From Novosphingobium album (ex Hu et al. 2023) (lineage in GTDB: Bacteria; Pseudomonadota; Alphaproteobacteria; Sphingomonadales; Sphingomonadaceae), in contig NZ_JALHLE010000002.1 in the NCBI RefSeq assembly GCF_022832385.1, positions 62,001-126,000 of the forward strand: a DNA stretch of 64,000 nucleotides, written 5' to 3'. Shown piece by piece: positions 1 to 11,568 of the stretch. A program made the position numbers and the translations under genes. The notes under the pieces were generated by a model. The model had not been told where the DNA came from, made no database searches, and saw only the letters and a program-made list of their open reading frames with translations. Every line of letters starts with the position of its first letter. Position 1 is the stretch's first letter.

Positions 1-1587
1 GTCCTGGCCAGTCACGGCGACGCGGCAAGCCGGGTTGCCATTGGCATCGGTTACGATGTCAAGCGCATTGGCAAGGCGGGCAGCCGAGAACTCGTTGGAG
101 TAAACCTGCGAGTAGTTCACCCGACCATACTGGTAGTACGCATCGTATGACCAGGCCGGGCCGAGATCACCCTTCGTGCCGATAACCGCGCGATACTGGG
201 TGTGCTGAAGGTCGTTCTGACGCGGACCGCCTTCAACGTTACGGCGCAGGAGCTGGAAGAACGCCTTGTTGTAAGACGCGCCCGTGATCGGGTCGATATA
301 GTCGACCGCACCCGGAGCAGCCGAGCCGTACACGGATTCATAGAGGCTGGGCACCAGCGGGAAATTGCCGATGTAGCCATTGACCAGGTTGCTGTCCGCG
401 CAAATGACCGACTTCTGCTGCGCCGACATCAGGGCGTTGTCGCAGTTGATGGTCAGCGTGTTGCCGAAGTCGCCCGAAGGAGCGATCTGCGCCACGGTGC
501 GATCGTCCATGAACATGAATTCCATGTACGGATGGATCGCTTCGTTGATTTCGTAATCAGCGAAGACGCCGGCGGTGTAGCGCTCGTCCGGACGCTGGAA
601 GTAGTTCAGCGGCGCGTAGTTGTAGCGCTGGACCAGACCGCGGGTGAAAGTGCCCGCGCCAAGACCACCGATAGTCGACGTGTAGGCGGGCGCGCCTGAA
701 CCGGTCGTGCCGGAGGTGTCGTAATAGATGCCGGTGCCGATCGCGTTGGTCAGCGAGCCGCCGCAGCTGAAAGCACCGCCGTTGCTGACACCGATCGTGC
801 ACGAGGAATAGTCGCGCTTCTTCTGCAGGACAGCCTGGGCCTTGCGGTAGGTGACATAGGCAGTGGCATGGCCACGGCCGTCGTCGAACCCGGTGCCGAA
901 CACGGCCGAGATGTCGTACTGGCCGCCGTCGGTGACGTTGCCGCTCGGGTAATCGAAGCCCGAGAAGCCTGAAGCCTGGCGCGCGTCGAGCAGCGGCGTG
1001 ATGAAGCTGTTACGGTTGTTGTGGTTGTACAGACCGTAGTTGGCATCGATCTTGAAGCCTTCGAACTCGGTGTCCATCACGAAGTTGACGACGCCTGCGA
1101 CGGCGTCGGCACCGTAAGTCGCCGAAGCGCCGCCAGTCAGCACGTCGACGCGCTTCACGAGCGCGGCGGGGATGAAGTTGAGGTCAGCTGCCGAAGTAGT
1201 CGTGTTCGGGTCACCGGTCATCAGACGACGGCCGTTGATCAGGACCATCGTGCGCGACGGGCCAAGGCCGCGAAGGTCGACGGTCGCGGTGCCGGTCGCG
1301 CCGTTGGCCAGCGTCGAGCTCTGAGCTGCAACAACCTGCGGCAGCGAGTTAAGCAGATCCTCGGTACGGGTCGTGCCGGAAAGCGAAATGTCGTCCGACG
1401 TCATGGTGGTGATCGGCGCAATCGAGGCCTGGTTCGGCGAAGCGATGCGCGTACCGGTGACGATGATGGTATCCGTCGGAGCCTCGTCCTCGGCATCCTG
1501 CGCGTAAGCCGCGCTGCTGAACAGAGCAAAGCCCAGCACCAACGGCGCTGCACCCGCCCGAAGAGCGGTTAGAGTATGGTTTTTCAC
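1..1587 (-). CDS. TonB-dependent receptor, N-terminal part (runs off the left edge)
   Basis: Outer-membrane TonB-gated transporter; the substrate is not evident. The reading frame stays open from a GTG at 1587 to the window edge (529 codons), so the C-terminal barrel is missing. The N-terminus is a signal peptide ending in SSAAYA, followed by acidic residues and a TonB-box-like DTIIVTGTR. The plug domain follows, with the typical DLRGLGPSRTMVLINGRR and GGASATYGADAVAGVVNF motifs; the visible remainder is beta-barrel strands rich in Tyr and Asn. The GTG start is preceded by an AGGGA ribosome-binding site about 8 bases upstream and gives a complete signal peptide. It is divergent from the small exported protein at 2078. 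A near-palindrome at 1755-1774 in its upstream region may be an operator. Family assignment is certain, ligand unknown. Confidence 0.93.
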   Translation of the reverse strand, partial: MKNHTLTALRAGAAPLVLGFALFSSAAYAQDAEDEAPTDTIIVTGTRIASPNQASIAPITTMTSDDISLSGTTRTEDLLNSLPQVVAAQSSTLANGATGTATVDLRGLGPSRTMVLINGRRLMTGDPNTTTSAADLNFIPAALVKRVDVLTGGASATYGADAVAGVVNFVMDTEFEGFKIDANYGLYNHNNRNSFITPLLDARQASGFSGFDYPSGNVTDGGQYDISAVFGTGFDDGRGHATAYVTYRKAQAVLQKKRDYSSCTIGVSNGGAFSCGGSLTNAIGTGIYYDTSGTTGSGAPAYTSTIGGLGAGTFTRGLVQRYNYAPLNYFQRPDERYTAGVFADYEINEAIHPYMEFMFMDDRTVAQIAPSGDFGNTLTINCDNALMSAQQKSVICADSNLVNGYIGNFPLVPSLYESVYGSAAPGAVDYIDPITGASYNKAFFQLLRRNVEGGPRQNDLQHTQYRAVIGTKGDLGPAWSYDAYYQYGRVNYSQVYSNEFSAARLANALDIVTDANGNPACRVAVTGQD

Positions 1588-2077
1588 TTGCGTGTCCCTT
1601 TTTCTAAGGCGCGGTGTGACCCTTTGCGCCTTCGATTCCCCGGCATGCCATCAGCCTGTGACTGTCTGACCACAGCCGGTAGATGTGCTTTCAATACCCA
1701 AAGCAGGACTTGATCAAAGACCTTAGGACATCAAATCGCAACATTACCTCCCCCTTGTGGCAAATTCGCCACAACACCCCCTGTTCATCTGCCACACGCC
1801 TAGGATTACAGAGAATTCACTTTGCAAATTTCGTTCAAACCGGCGTCACCCGAACGCAACATCATTACTACTCAACGACATGAGACATTCACTTTGCTAC
1901 AACCTCAAGCAGGGTAGCTAACCGGGCGGCAATGACAGTATCGCCGGGGCAGCTTGCACAAAAATGCATCTCGGATAAAATCGACAACTTTCCCCTGCCC
2001 CGCTGAACGACGCGCTTGCCGCAGAGCCGGGCCGATTGCTACACCCCGGCCACCATGACGATACGGGGAGGCGCGCC
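1588..2077. other. Divergent intergenic region, 490 bp
   Basis: This separates the receptor gene on the minus strand from the small exported protein on the plus strand. It is clearly more AT-rich than the flanking genes between about 1680 and 1900, as expected of a promoter region. The only structured element I find is the near-palindrome at 1755-1774. I see no convincing coding sequence or RNA gene. Confidence 0.6.
1755..1774. promoter_or_regulatory. Near-perfect 20-bp palindrome, candidate operator
   Basis: The sequence TTGTGGCAAATTCGCCACAA has 7-bp perfect arms (TTGTGGC/GCCACAA) and a central AATT; 18 of 20 positions are symmetric. It lies about 170 bp upstream of the receptor start at 1587 and about 300 bp from the gene at 2078. 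Size and symmetry fit a dimeric regulator binding site. I cannot assign it to a known regulator. Confidence 0.45.
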
Positions 2078-2614
2078 TTGAGCCGCAGTTATCTGGCAGC
2101 ACTGGTTGCGGTGATCATGGCCACACAGCCGGCCCGGGCGAGAGCTGGTGAGCAAGACGCACCGCCGGCAGAACCCTACCTTCAACTGATGGCTTGCCGG
2201 GCCATATCTGACGCCTCGGAACGCCTCGCCTGCTACGATCGGCAGACCGCCGCATTCGAGGAAGCGACGCGCAGGCGCGAGATCGTCATCTCCGACAAGA
2301 ACGCGGTCAAGGCCGCCCGGCGCGGCCTGTTCGGCTTCACCGCGCCAATCGGCAAGCTCATGGGTTTCGGTGGCGACGACGACGAGGCCGAAGAGATCAA
2401 GGAAATCGAGAGCACTGTGACCGGGGCTCGCCACACGAGCAACGGCTGGCGCCTGGAACTCGAAGACGGCAGCACATGGGAACAGAACGATACGCGCGAC
2501 TTCGTTCTCTCACCCAAGCCAGGCAATCCCGTGAAGATCACCCGCGGCGTGCTGGGCACCTACTTCGTGTCGGTGAAGGGCCAGCGCGCGGTCAAGATGC
2601 GCCGCATCAACTGA
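2078..2614 (+). CDS. Small exported protein of unknown function
   Basis: I do not recognise a characterised family. The 178-residue product has a predicted signal peptide (hydrophobic segment LAALVAVIMATQPARARA) and is probably periplasmic. A C-x(12)-LACYD motif (MACRAISDASERLACYD) follows; Cys pairs in this 'RLACYD' arrangement occur in several small secreted proteobacterial proteins. The middle contains an acidic GGDDDEAEEIKEIE stretch, and the C-terminal half looks like a small beta domain (WRLELEDGSTWEQ). I chose the TTG at 2078 because GGGGAGG stands six bases before it and it gives a clean signal peptide; a TTG at 2036 would also be in frame but lacks a ribosome-binding site. It sits between two TonB-dependent receptors with no overlap, so a functional link is only a guess. 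Confidence 0.75.
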   Translation: MSRSYLAALVAVIMATQPARARAGEQDAPPAEPYLQLMACRAISDASERLACYDRQTAAFEEATRRREIVISDKNAVKAARRGLFGFTAPIGKLMGFGGDDDEAEEIKEIESTVTGARHTSNGWRLELEDGSTWEQNDTRDFVLSPKPGNPVKITRGVLGTYFVSVKGQRAVKMRRIN

Positions 2615-3087
2615 CAAAGCCCGAAAACGGCGTTACCCGAAAAGGGACCGCTTCCCCAAAAGTCATTCCAGCCGAGGCCCGGCCATGGCGGAAAGCGGGG
2701 GCGGACCGCTGTCAGACCGCGCTAGAGTTACCATTCAAGGCTAACGGCCGGTAACACTTTCTTCAATCGCCGTGGTGTAAGGGCAACGCCGACGAGCCTT
2801 TGATGCCGGATTCACACTTGGCGATGGCGACCACGCACTTGGAATAACAAACGTGCAGTACGAGCAGGATCAATCCGCAAGACGAGGCCCGTGGCCAACA
2901 GGTTACAACCGCCACCGATTTTGTCTGACCTGTTCGAACAGGCGAATGCCGGTTCGATCGAGATAGACTTCAAACACGGGCAGCAACGCGTCCTGCACAC
3001 AAGACGCAGATGAGCCCCAAGGATGGTCAGCCCCTATCCTGCACCGGCAGGCAATGGGAATGCCCAGGGTAACAGGGAATACAGGAC
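2615..3087. other. Intergenic region upstream of the second receptor, 473 bp
   Basis: I find no supportable gene or RNA here. It must hold the promoter of the receptor at 3088. A GTTACC...GGTAAC inverted pair lies near 2726-2754 (17-base spacer), which is weak evidence for an operator. No terminator with a T-run follows the 2614 stop. Confidence 0.4.
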
Positions 3088-6000
3088 GTGAAATCAGCAC
3101 TCATGAGGACTGCCCTGCGTGGCGCAACGTGTCTTTCCGCTGCCACTCTGGTGGTAAGCGTTGCCGGCACCGCAAATGCGCAGGACAGCGCAGCGCTTCC
3201 CGCTGCGGACGAAACCGCCGATGCGACCGACACTATCATCGTCACCGGATCGCGACTGGGCACGGAAGATGTCAGGGCTCAACCGGTCTCCGTTCTCACC
3301 GGTCAGGCGATCACCCAGCAGGGCTACACCAACGTCGGGCAGGCGCTCACCGCGCTCCCGAGCTTCGGCGTCCCGGGCAACTCGGTAACCGGCTCGCAAG
3401 GCACGTTCGGTGCTGGCCAGACCTTCGTCAACCTCTACAATCTCGGTGCGCAGCGCACGCTGACGCTGATCAACGGCAACCGCTTCGTCAGTGCTGGCAC
3501 CTCCTCGATCTTCGGCGCCGTTCAGGGCTCGCCGGTAGACCTCGCGCAGATCGCGCCTGACCTTGTCGACCGCATCGACGTCGTCTCGGTCGGCGGCGCG
3601 CCAATCTACGGTTCGGACGCCATCGCCGGTACCGTCAACGTGATCCTCAAGAAGGACTACCAGGGCATCTCGCTCACCGGTTCTTCCGGCATTTCCGAAC
3701 ACGGGGATGCCCGGGACTACAACGCCTCGCTGCTCATCGGCCAGAATTTCGACGGCGGCCGCGGCAACATCACGGTGAACGTCTATTACGATCACCAGAA
3801 CGGCCTGACCACTGCCGCCCGCAAGGCGACAAACGGCGACAAGACCTTCTTCGGCACCGATCCCTCGGGCCAGTACACCTATGCCCGTTTCGACGGCGGC
3901 CTTCACTACTCGATATTCACCAACACGGGCCTCCCGGCGGTGGTCGACTCGGTCGCGCTCTATGGCGGTGGCGTCTACGCCGGCTTCACCGATGCGAACG
4001 GCAATGCCCTTTACTTCAACAAGGCCGGCCAGCTCACCTCGTTCCAGAACGGAACCCCGCTCGCCAACGGCATTACGGAGGCAGGCGGCGACGGCTTCGC
4101 GATCAACGACTACTCCAATCTGCTGACGCAGAGCCAGCGCATCCAGGGCACCGCTCTGGCCAACTACGAGTTCTCGGATCACCTGCGCTTCCACGGCGAG
4201 TTCTGGCTTGGCCGCAACCAGGCATCCAACCTGGCCGACCAGCCTTACTACTCCACCTATTTCTTTGGCCCTGCCGGCAGCGCGAACGGCAACCTGATCC
4301 TGTCGACCAGCAACCCGTTCCTGAGCGCGGCTGATCAGGCGACTCTGCAGAGCCAGCTCGCCGCCTACGGTCTGCCGACCGACACGTTCTACATGGCGCG
4401 TGCCAACACCGATCTTTCTACCGGCGCCTTCAAGACGACCACGACGCTCTGGCGCGTGGTCGGCGGACTCGATGGCGACTTCTCGGTCGGCGATCACGAC
4501 TTCACCTGGGATGCGACCGTCAACTACGGTCACATCACCTCGCACACGAAGTCGCGCGAACTGGTCACGCAGAATTTCTTCAATGCGCTTGATGCCGTAA
4601 CCGACGGCAGCGGCAACATCATCTGCAATCCGGGCTACACCAGCGCCACGATCGCGACGATCAGCAGCACCTGTGCACCGCTGAATATCTTTGGTTACGG
4701 CAACGCCAGCCAGGCATCGCTCGACTATGTCACCGCGCTGTCCCGCACCAGGCAGGTCAACACCCAGCTCGACATCGTCGCCGATGTGAAGGGCGATCTC
4801 CTCACCCTGCCGGCCGGCAAGGTCCAGGCCGCGCTCGGCTACGAGCACCGCCGCGAGAGCCAGAGCTTCGATCCGGGCCTCTTCTACACCGGCGAATTGC
4901 AGGCAGACGGCAGCTACGCCGGCTATGGCAACTCGGTTCCGATCGACCCGGTTTCGGGCGCCTATCACACCGACGAAATCTTCGGCGAGATGAACGTGCC
5001 GGTGGTCTCCTCGGACATGCACCTCCCGGCGATCTATCGGCTCGATCTGAATGGCGCGGGCCGCTACACGAAGAACAGCCTGACCGGCGGCAACTGGTCC
5101 TACACCTTCGGCGGGTCGTACGCGCCGATCAAGGACATCGCCATCCGCGGCAACTACACGCATTCGTTCCGCGCGCCGTCAGTGACGGAACTCTTTGCAC
5201 CCTCCGGGTCGGTTTACGAATTGGCTAACGATCCCTGCGACGCGCGTTTCATCAACGACGGCCCCAACCCATCCGTACGCGCAGCAAATTGTGCCGCGGA
5301 AGGTCTGCCGGGCAAGTTTGTCACTGCCGACAACCCCAATGGACTGTCTTACATCTCGGAATATTCGCAATTGGGTACGGGTGGCGGCAACCGCGACCTT
5401 GAGAACGAGTACGCCAGGAGCTGGACCGTCGGCGCTGTCCTGACGCCCACCGTCCTTCCGGGACTCCGGATCACGAGCGACTATGTCAGCATCGACGTCT
5501 CGAACGAGATCACGTCACCCGGCGTCGAGGCATTGCTCGCGGCGTGCTATGATTCCGCCGATTACCCGAACTTTTTCGCATGCGACACATTCACCCGCGA
5601 CGCCACCGGCCAGATCGTGGACTTCACGGATGACTACTTCAACATCGCGATCGAGAAGTTTCGCGCGTTGCAGAGCACGCTGTCCTACGCGCTTCCGCTG
5701 AACAAGCTGGGACTGCCGGATGGCGCCGGCATGCTGAACCTTTCGGCGAACTGGCTGCACACCTTCAAGCACTACTACCGGGTCGGCACGTCGGACCAGC
5801 AACTGGTTCTGGACAGCTATACCGATCCCAAGGATGCAGTGACCGGCAACATCGACTGGCAGACGAAGGACTTCGACTGGAACTGGCAGGTCATCTACTA
5901 CGGCCCGTCGAAGATCGACCCCAACGCGGCAGACAGCGCGTACGAGTATCCGAACATGTCAGCCTACTGGATGGTCAACACCTCGATCGGCATCAAGGCG

Positions 6001-6144
6001 AACGAAAACTTCGACCTGCGCCTGATCGTCAACAACGTGTTCAACCTGGGCATTCCCTCGCCCTACACCTCGTACAGTGCCAGCAAGTACTACGACGCTC
6101 TCATGGGCCGGTACTTCCGCATGAACGCGACCGTAAAGTTCTGA
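3088..6144 (+). CDS. TonB-dependent receptor
   Basis: Outer-membrane TonB-gated transporter of 1018 residues; substrate unknown. A signal peptide ends at SVAGTANAQ, then comes a short acidic linker and a TonB-box-like DTIIVTGSR near residue 48. The plug domain follows (TLTLINGNRF, then VDRIDVVSVGGAPIYGSDAIAGTVNVI, split here into its two halves IDVVSVGGAPIYG and SDAIAGTVNVI). The long 22-strand barrel region ends in a terminal aromatic strand, YFRMNATVKF. I follow the GTG at 3088, which is preceded by AGGGA and AGGA; an ATG at 3103 is an equally possible start and still leaves a signal peptide. It is monocistronic and ends in a strong bidirectional terminator shared with convergent clpB. No STN signalling domain is present, so it should not control a FecIR-type sigma factor. 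Confidence 0.95.
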   Translation: MKSALMRTALRGATCLSAATLVVSVAGTANAQDSAALPAADETADATDTIIVTGSRLGTEDVRAQPVSVLTGQAITQQGYTNVGQALTALPSFGVPGNSVTGSQGTFGAGQTFVNLYNLGAQRTLTLINGNRFVSAGTSSIFGAVQGSPVDLAQIAPDLVDRIDVVSVGGAPIYGSDAIAGTVNVILKKDYQGISLTGSSGISEHGDARDYNASLLIGQNFDGGRGNITVNVYYDHQNGLTTAARKATNGDKTFFGTDPSGQYTYARFDGGLHYSIFTNTGLPAVVDSVALYGGGVYAGFTDANGNALYFNKAGQLTSFQNGTPLANGITEAGGDGFAINDYSNLLTQSQRIQGTALANYEFSDHLRFHGEFWLGRNQASNLADQPYYSTYFFGPAGSANGNLILSTSNPFLSAADQATLQSQLAAYGLPTDTFYMARANTDLSTGAFKTTTTLWRVVGGLDGDFSVGDHDFTWDATVNYGHITSHTKSRELVTQNFFNALDAVTDGSGNIICNPGYTSATIATISSTCAPLNIFGYGNASQASLDYVTALSRTRQVNTQLDIVADVKGDLLTLPAGKVQAALGYEHRRESQSFDPGLFYTGELQADGSYAGYGNSVPIDPVSGAYHTDEIFGEMNVPVVSSDMHLPAIYRLDLNGAGRYTKNSLTGGNWSYTFGGSYAPIKDIAIRGNYTHSFRAPSVTELFAPSGSVYELANDPCDARFINDGPNPSVRAANCAAEGLPGKFVTADNPNGLSYISEYSQLGTGGGNRDLENEYARSWTVGAVLTPTVLPGLRITSDYVSIDVSNEITSPGVEALLAACYDSADYPNFFACDTFTRDATGQIVDFTDDYFNIAIEKFRALQSTLSYALPLNKLGLPDGAGMLNLSANWLHTFKHYYRVGTSDQQLVLDSYTDPKDAVTGNIDWQTKDFDWNWQVIYYGPSKIDPNAADSAYEYPNMSAYWMVNTSIGIKANENFDLRLIVNNVFNLGIPSPYTSYSASKYYDALMGRYFRMNATVKF

Positions 6145-6176
6145 TCAAGCCGTAACGCGCGCGTCTTGCGTGCGAC

Positions 6177-6222
6177 AAAAAAGAAGGGCGGAACATCACT
6201 GGATGTTCCGCCCTTCTTTTTA
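6177..6222. terminator. Bidirectional intrinsic terminator
   Basis: A 19-bp perfect stem (6179-6197 with 6202-6220) encloses a 4-base loop. The stem core is GAAGGGCGGAACATC, flanked by an A-run on the left and a T-run on the right. It therefore serves both the receptor (stop 6144, plus strand) and clpB (stop 6277, minus strand). Confidence 0.95.
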
Positions 6223-6276
6223 ACTGCAGGCCACCATCGCAGGATCTGGCCTGCCTGCTTCGTCACGCGACACCCG

Positions 6277-8856
<2,580 letters not shown>

Positions 8857-8881
8857 GGTGTGAGATGCCTCCTGATCCCGG

Positions 8882-8911
8882 ATATATAGTGTTGCATATT
8901 TGCAACACAAG
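8882..8911 (-). promoter_or_regulatory. RpoH-type promoter of clpB with an internal palindrome
   Basis: On the minus strand the order is CTTG (complement of 8908-8911), 18 bases, then CTATATAT (complement of 8882-8889). This matches the alphaproteobacterial sigma-32 pattern CTTG-N17/18-CYTATNT. The spacer is itself a palindrome, TGTTGCA-N4-TGCAACA (8890-8907), and fills the gap exactly. The start of transcription would be near 8875, with AGGAGG directly after it. The promoter call rests on motif match only; the palindrome may be a repressor site. Confidence 0.7.
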
Positions 8912-8980
8912 AGCCTCTACCCAATTATAATGCGCGCCTAATGTGGGCGGTCTTTGACAGTGCGCAACCATGCGCACACG

Positions 8981-9012
8981 AAAAAGGGCAGCCCGTTGCC
9001 GGACCGCCCTTT
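8981..9012 (-). terminator. Intrinsic terminator of the subtilisin-type protease gene
   Basis: Outer stem AAAGGGC (8983-8989) pairs with GCCCTTT (9006-9012), with further imperfect pairing inside. In the minus direction the stem is followed by a T-run ending at 8981. It lies 20 bases past the protease stop at 9032. Confidence 0.75.
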
Positions 9013-9031
9013 CACCACGTTTTCAGATGGT

Positions 9032-10165
9032 TCAGTGTTCGCCGATGGGATCGGGATTGCCATCCGGATCGCCAATGACGTCCTTCGGGGCGTTCACTGC
9101 CCCCAGAAGCAGCAAGCCCGCCAGATGCGGCGTCGCCATCGAAGTCCCGCTGATGGTGTTGTAGCCGTCCCCCTTCCAGGTCGACTCGATGTTCACCCCC
9201 GGCTCGGAATAATCGACGATGGACCCGTAGTTCGAAAAGTACACCCAGGTGTCGGTTTGCTGGAAAGCGGAGACGACATAGATATTTGTCGCCGCCGGAT
9301 CGGCGCCGGCATGGGCGGGCGAATAGTTGCTGGCATCATCCCCGCTGTTGCCCGCAGCAATCGCGAACTTCACCACCGATGACGCGGCCAGTACGGCAGA
9401 ATCGAGCGCACTATCGACGGGGCCACCAAGGCTCATGTTCGCTACATCGCCTGCCTGGCCGTTCTGCCCAACCCAGTCGACACCGGCGATCACGCCCGCG
9501 TAGGACCCGCTGCCGCGCCGGTCGAGTACGCGAACGGGGATGACCGTCGCCCCGGCGGCAACGCCGATCACGCCGATCGAATTGTCCTTCGCACCGATCG
9601 TGCCCGCCACATGCGTGCCGTGGCCATTGAGGTCATCAGTCAGGCCCGCTTCGCGCGTGACGAAGCCATTGCCCAGCGATGTATTCACCGTGAGATCGGG
9701 GTGCGTGGCATCAATGCCCGTGTCGATGATCCATGCCCGTTTGCCGACGCCGGAAACGCCACCCTTGACGCGCGTCACGCCCCATGGCGTCGTCTGGCCG
9801 GTGCTTCCGCCGCCTCCGCTACCCGGCTTGCCCTTTGTCGCCTGGATCGGCGAAAGTTCGATCACCCGGTCTGGCTCGCAATAGGAAATCGACGGATTGC
9901 GGGCCTTCATCTGCGTGACGGCCTGCGCACTCATGTGCGTGGAAAACCCGTGGATCGTGTACTTGTACACGTGGCCGACCTGCCCACCGGCGGCATTGGC
10001 AGCGCGATTGGCTTCGGATTGCACGGCCCCGCGATTGACCGCCTTCTTGTTGAACACGCAAATGTAGGAATTCGGGATCACATCTCCCGTTTTCGCCAAT
10101 GCGGGTCCTGCCATCAGAAGCGCAGCAGTCGTACATGCCAAGGTTGCGACGAGTTTCTTTTTCAT
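9032..10165 (-). CDS. Secreted S8 family serine protease (subtilisin/proteinase K type)
   Basis: Exported endopeptidase of 377 residues. Residues 1-24 form a signal peptide (MKKKLVATLACTTAALLMAG, then PALA). Residues 30-105 look like an inhibitor I9 propeptide, followed by a Gly-rich linker (GSGGGGS, about 115-121). The S8 domain shows the full triad: Asp148 in IIDTG, His182 in GHGTHVAG and Ser342 in GTSMATPHLAG, with the oxyanion Asn273 in AAGNSG. It is therefore expected to be active after propeptide removal. Length is typical of single-domain secreted subtilases, with no C-terminal anchor or autotransporter. GAGGAGGG precedes the ATG at 10165. It is monocistronic, ending at an intrinsic terminator before clpB. 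Confidence 0.95.
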   Translation of the reverse strand: MKKKLVATLACTTAALLMAGPALAKTGDVIPNSYICVFNKKAVNRGAVQSEANRAANAAGGQVGHVYKYTIHGFSTHMSAQAVTQMKARNPSISYCEPDRVIELSPIQATKGKPGSGGGGSTGQTTPWGVTRVKGGVSGVGKRAWIIDTGIDATHPDLTVNTSLGNGFVTREAGLTDDLNGHGTHVAGTIGAKDNSIGVIGVAAGATVIPVRVLDRRGSGSYAGVIAGVDWVGQNGQAGDVANMSLGGPVDSALDSAVLAASSVVKFAIAAGNSGDDASNYSPAHAGADPAATNIYVVSAFQQTDTWVYFSNYGSIVDYSEPGVNIESTWKGDGYNTISGTSMATPHLAGLLLLGAVNAPKDVIGDPDGNPDPIGEH

Positions 10166-10553
10166 GTGCCCTCCTCACTGAAACCAGCTTTTTCGAACGC
10201 CTGGAAATTCAGATTAACCCATTGATTTTCAACGTCGAGTAATTCCTGCCCTATTAGGTATACAAAATTTGGCCGACCAGCCGGACACACCGATAGCAGC
10301 CTGTATTCATTGAGGTATCGGTCCATTCGTCCGGTTCCATTTCAATGTGTAAAACGAGAGTGAACCTTTGCCGCTAACCTTTGTCTGCGCTTCGAGAAAC
10401 GGAATCGCACGCAATTTCGCGCGGCTACTGTCGCGCGCTCCGTCGCGTCAGCGTTAAATCGACAGCGCTGTTCACTGGCTTCTTGGCGCGCGCACGGCCA
10501 TCGCCTAGCCTTGCCGGATAGAACGTGCAGCAACAGGCGAGAGGTATCGAGAC
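10166..10553. other. Divergent intergenic region, 388 bp
   Basis: This lies between the protease (minus) and the SnoaL-like gene (plus) and must contain both promoters. The part from 10200 to 10330 is AT-richer than its surroundings. I see no coding sequence with family character and no clear operator. Confidence 0.5.
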
Positions 10554-11003
10554 GTGGCGAAATTCACCCCCCAGCAGGCAGCGGACGTCCTGGCGATCAA
10601 GCAGGTCATCTACGAATGGGGCGACGAACTCGACATCAACAACGGCCTGTCGATGCGCAAGGCGGACTGCCTGTCTGAGGACGTGCAGTATTTCGTGGGC
10701 GGTGAATGGCGAGACGGACTGGCGGGCGTCGAAGCCTTCTACAAGGGCCGCGCCGAAGCCATGCAGGCAGGCGCCGGGCTGATGACCATGCGCCACATCA
10801 TCACCAGCCTGCGCGTATCCTTCGACGATGCCGATCACGCCAAGGTCGGCTACCTGCTGGTGTTCTTCGCCGCGCTCACCGATTTCGACAAGTACTGCGA
10901 CCCGCTGGCGGTCGCCGACGTGAAGATGGAGTGCCGCCGCGATGCCGACGGCGAATGGCGCATCACCCGCTTCGACAGCGGCCAGATCTTCAAGCGGGGC
11001 TGA
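10554..11003 (+). CDS. SnoaL-like / NTF2-fold protein
   Basis: A 149-residue single-domain protein with the alpha+beta cone fold of the SnoaL_4 (PF13577-like) group. Members include aromatic-ring dioxygenase small-subunit relatives, dehydratases and isomerases. The family pattern is visible in the N-terminal helix (ADVLAIKQVIYEWGDELD), an exposed strand VQYFVGG, a central RHIITSLRVSF and the closing strand WRITRFDSGQIF. The start is a GTG at 10554 with GAGAGG upstream. Its 3' end overlaps the convergent DUF2478 gene by 14 bp. No partner gene suggests a substrate; fold assignment is firmer than any enzymatic role. Confidence 0.8.
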   Translation: MAKFTPQQAADVLAIKQVIYEWGDELDINNGLSMRKADCLSEDVQYFVGGEWRDGLAGVEAFYKGRAEAMQAGAGLMTMRHIITSLRVSFDDADHAKVGYLLVFFAALTDFDKYCDPLAVADVKMECRRDADGEWRITRFDSGQIFKRG

Positions 11004-11523
11004 CCCGCTGCGCGTGGTACGAATGCCACCACGCGTCGATCGCCTCGGCGCGGTCTTCCAACACGCAGAACAGCGGATCGGCGAAACGGGCCCATTCGGC
11101 GCGGCAGCCGGGCGAAACATACGTCAGCACCGGCACGCCCGCGCCGATGGCAGCCATGAACGCCGACAACAGGCCCGCTCGCGCCGCTTCCAGCTTGCCG
11201 AACTTGTTCAGGATCACGAGATCACAGCCTGACGCGATCTCGCCCTCTACCGTATGACTGGCGAGCGCCGCCCCTTGCGGATCGACGTTGCACACCCCGT
11301 CCTGACACAGGTCGGGATGATAGAGCCGGAACACCGCGCCGGTGCCTATGAAGTGCAACTCCCCCGCACCGCCCCGCTCTCCCCGGTCGGGACGGGACGA
11401 TTCGATCACGCCGCCGATTCGCACCCGTGCCTGCCAGCGACGCGTGAAATCGCGGAACAATTCCTGAGCCGCCTTGCTGGATTCGGCCTCAACCACGCCG
11501 ACCGGGAACATGCTGACAATCAT
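10990..11523 (-). CDS. DUF2478 family protein (molybdenum-associated NTPase-like)
   Basis: A 177-residue cytoplasmic protein matching the DUF2478 pattern: SGCDLVILNKFGKLEAARAG followed by GAGVPVLTYV and a C-terminal Trp-rich helix (IDAWWHSY). DUF2478 proteins are known mainly from neighbourhoods of molybdate ABC transporters and are thought to be NTPase-like; the exact activity is not established. I start at the ATG at 11523, preceded by GAGGTGG; the ATG at 11535 has no ribosome-binding site. A Mo-box-like palindrome (11569-11588) lies 46 bp upstream and a second one precedes the divergent receptor. This strengthens the molybdenum link inferred from family knowledge. There is no P-loop of the classical GxxxxGKS type. 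Confidence 0.83.
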   Translation of the reverse strand: MIVSMFPVGVVEAESSKAAQELFRDFTRRWQARVRIGGVIESSRPDRGERGGAGELHFIGTGAVFRLYHPDLCQDGVCNVDPQGAALASHTVEGEIASGCDLVILNKFGKLEAARAGLLSAFMAAIGAGVPVLTYVSPGCRAEWARFADPLFCVLEDRAEAIDAWWHSYHAQRVSPA

Positions 11524-11568
11524 GGGCCACCTCATGTGCTGACGCGCGCAGCAGACGGCAACCCCATA

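Noticed and set aside
1683..1883. Small open frame in the first divergent region
   Set aside because: No ribosome-binding site, unusual composition and no domain; it covers the AT-rich promoter region and the palindrome.
3094..5163. Long open frame (about 690 codons) antisense to the second TonB-dependent receptor
   Set aside because: It is a composition shadow: high GC at third positions suppresses stops on the opposite strand. It has no start context, no family-like motifs and an Arg/Val/Ala-rich composition typical of shadows.
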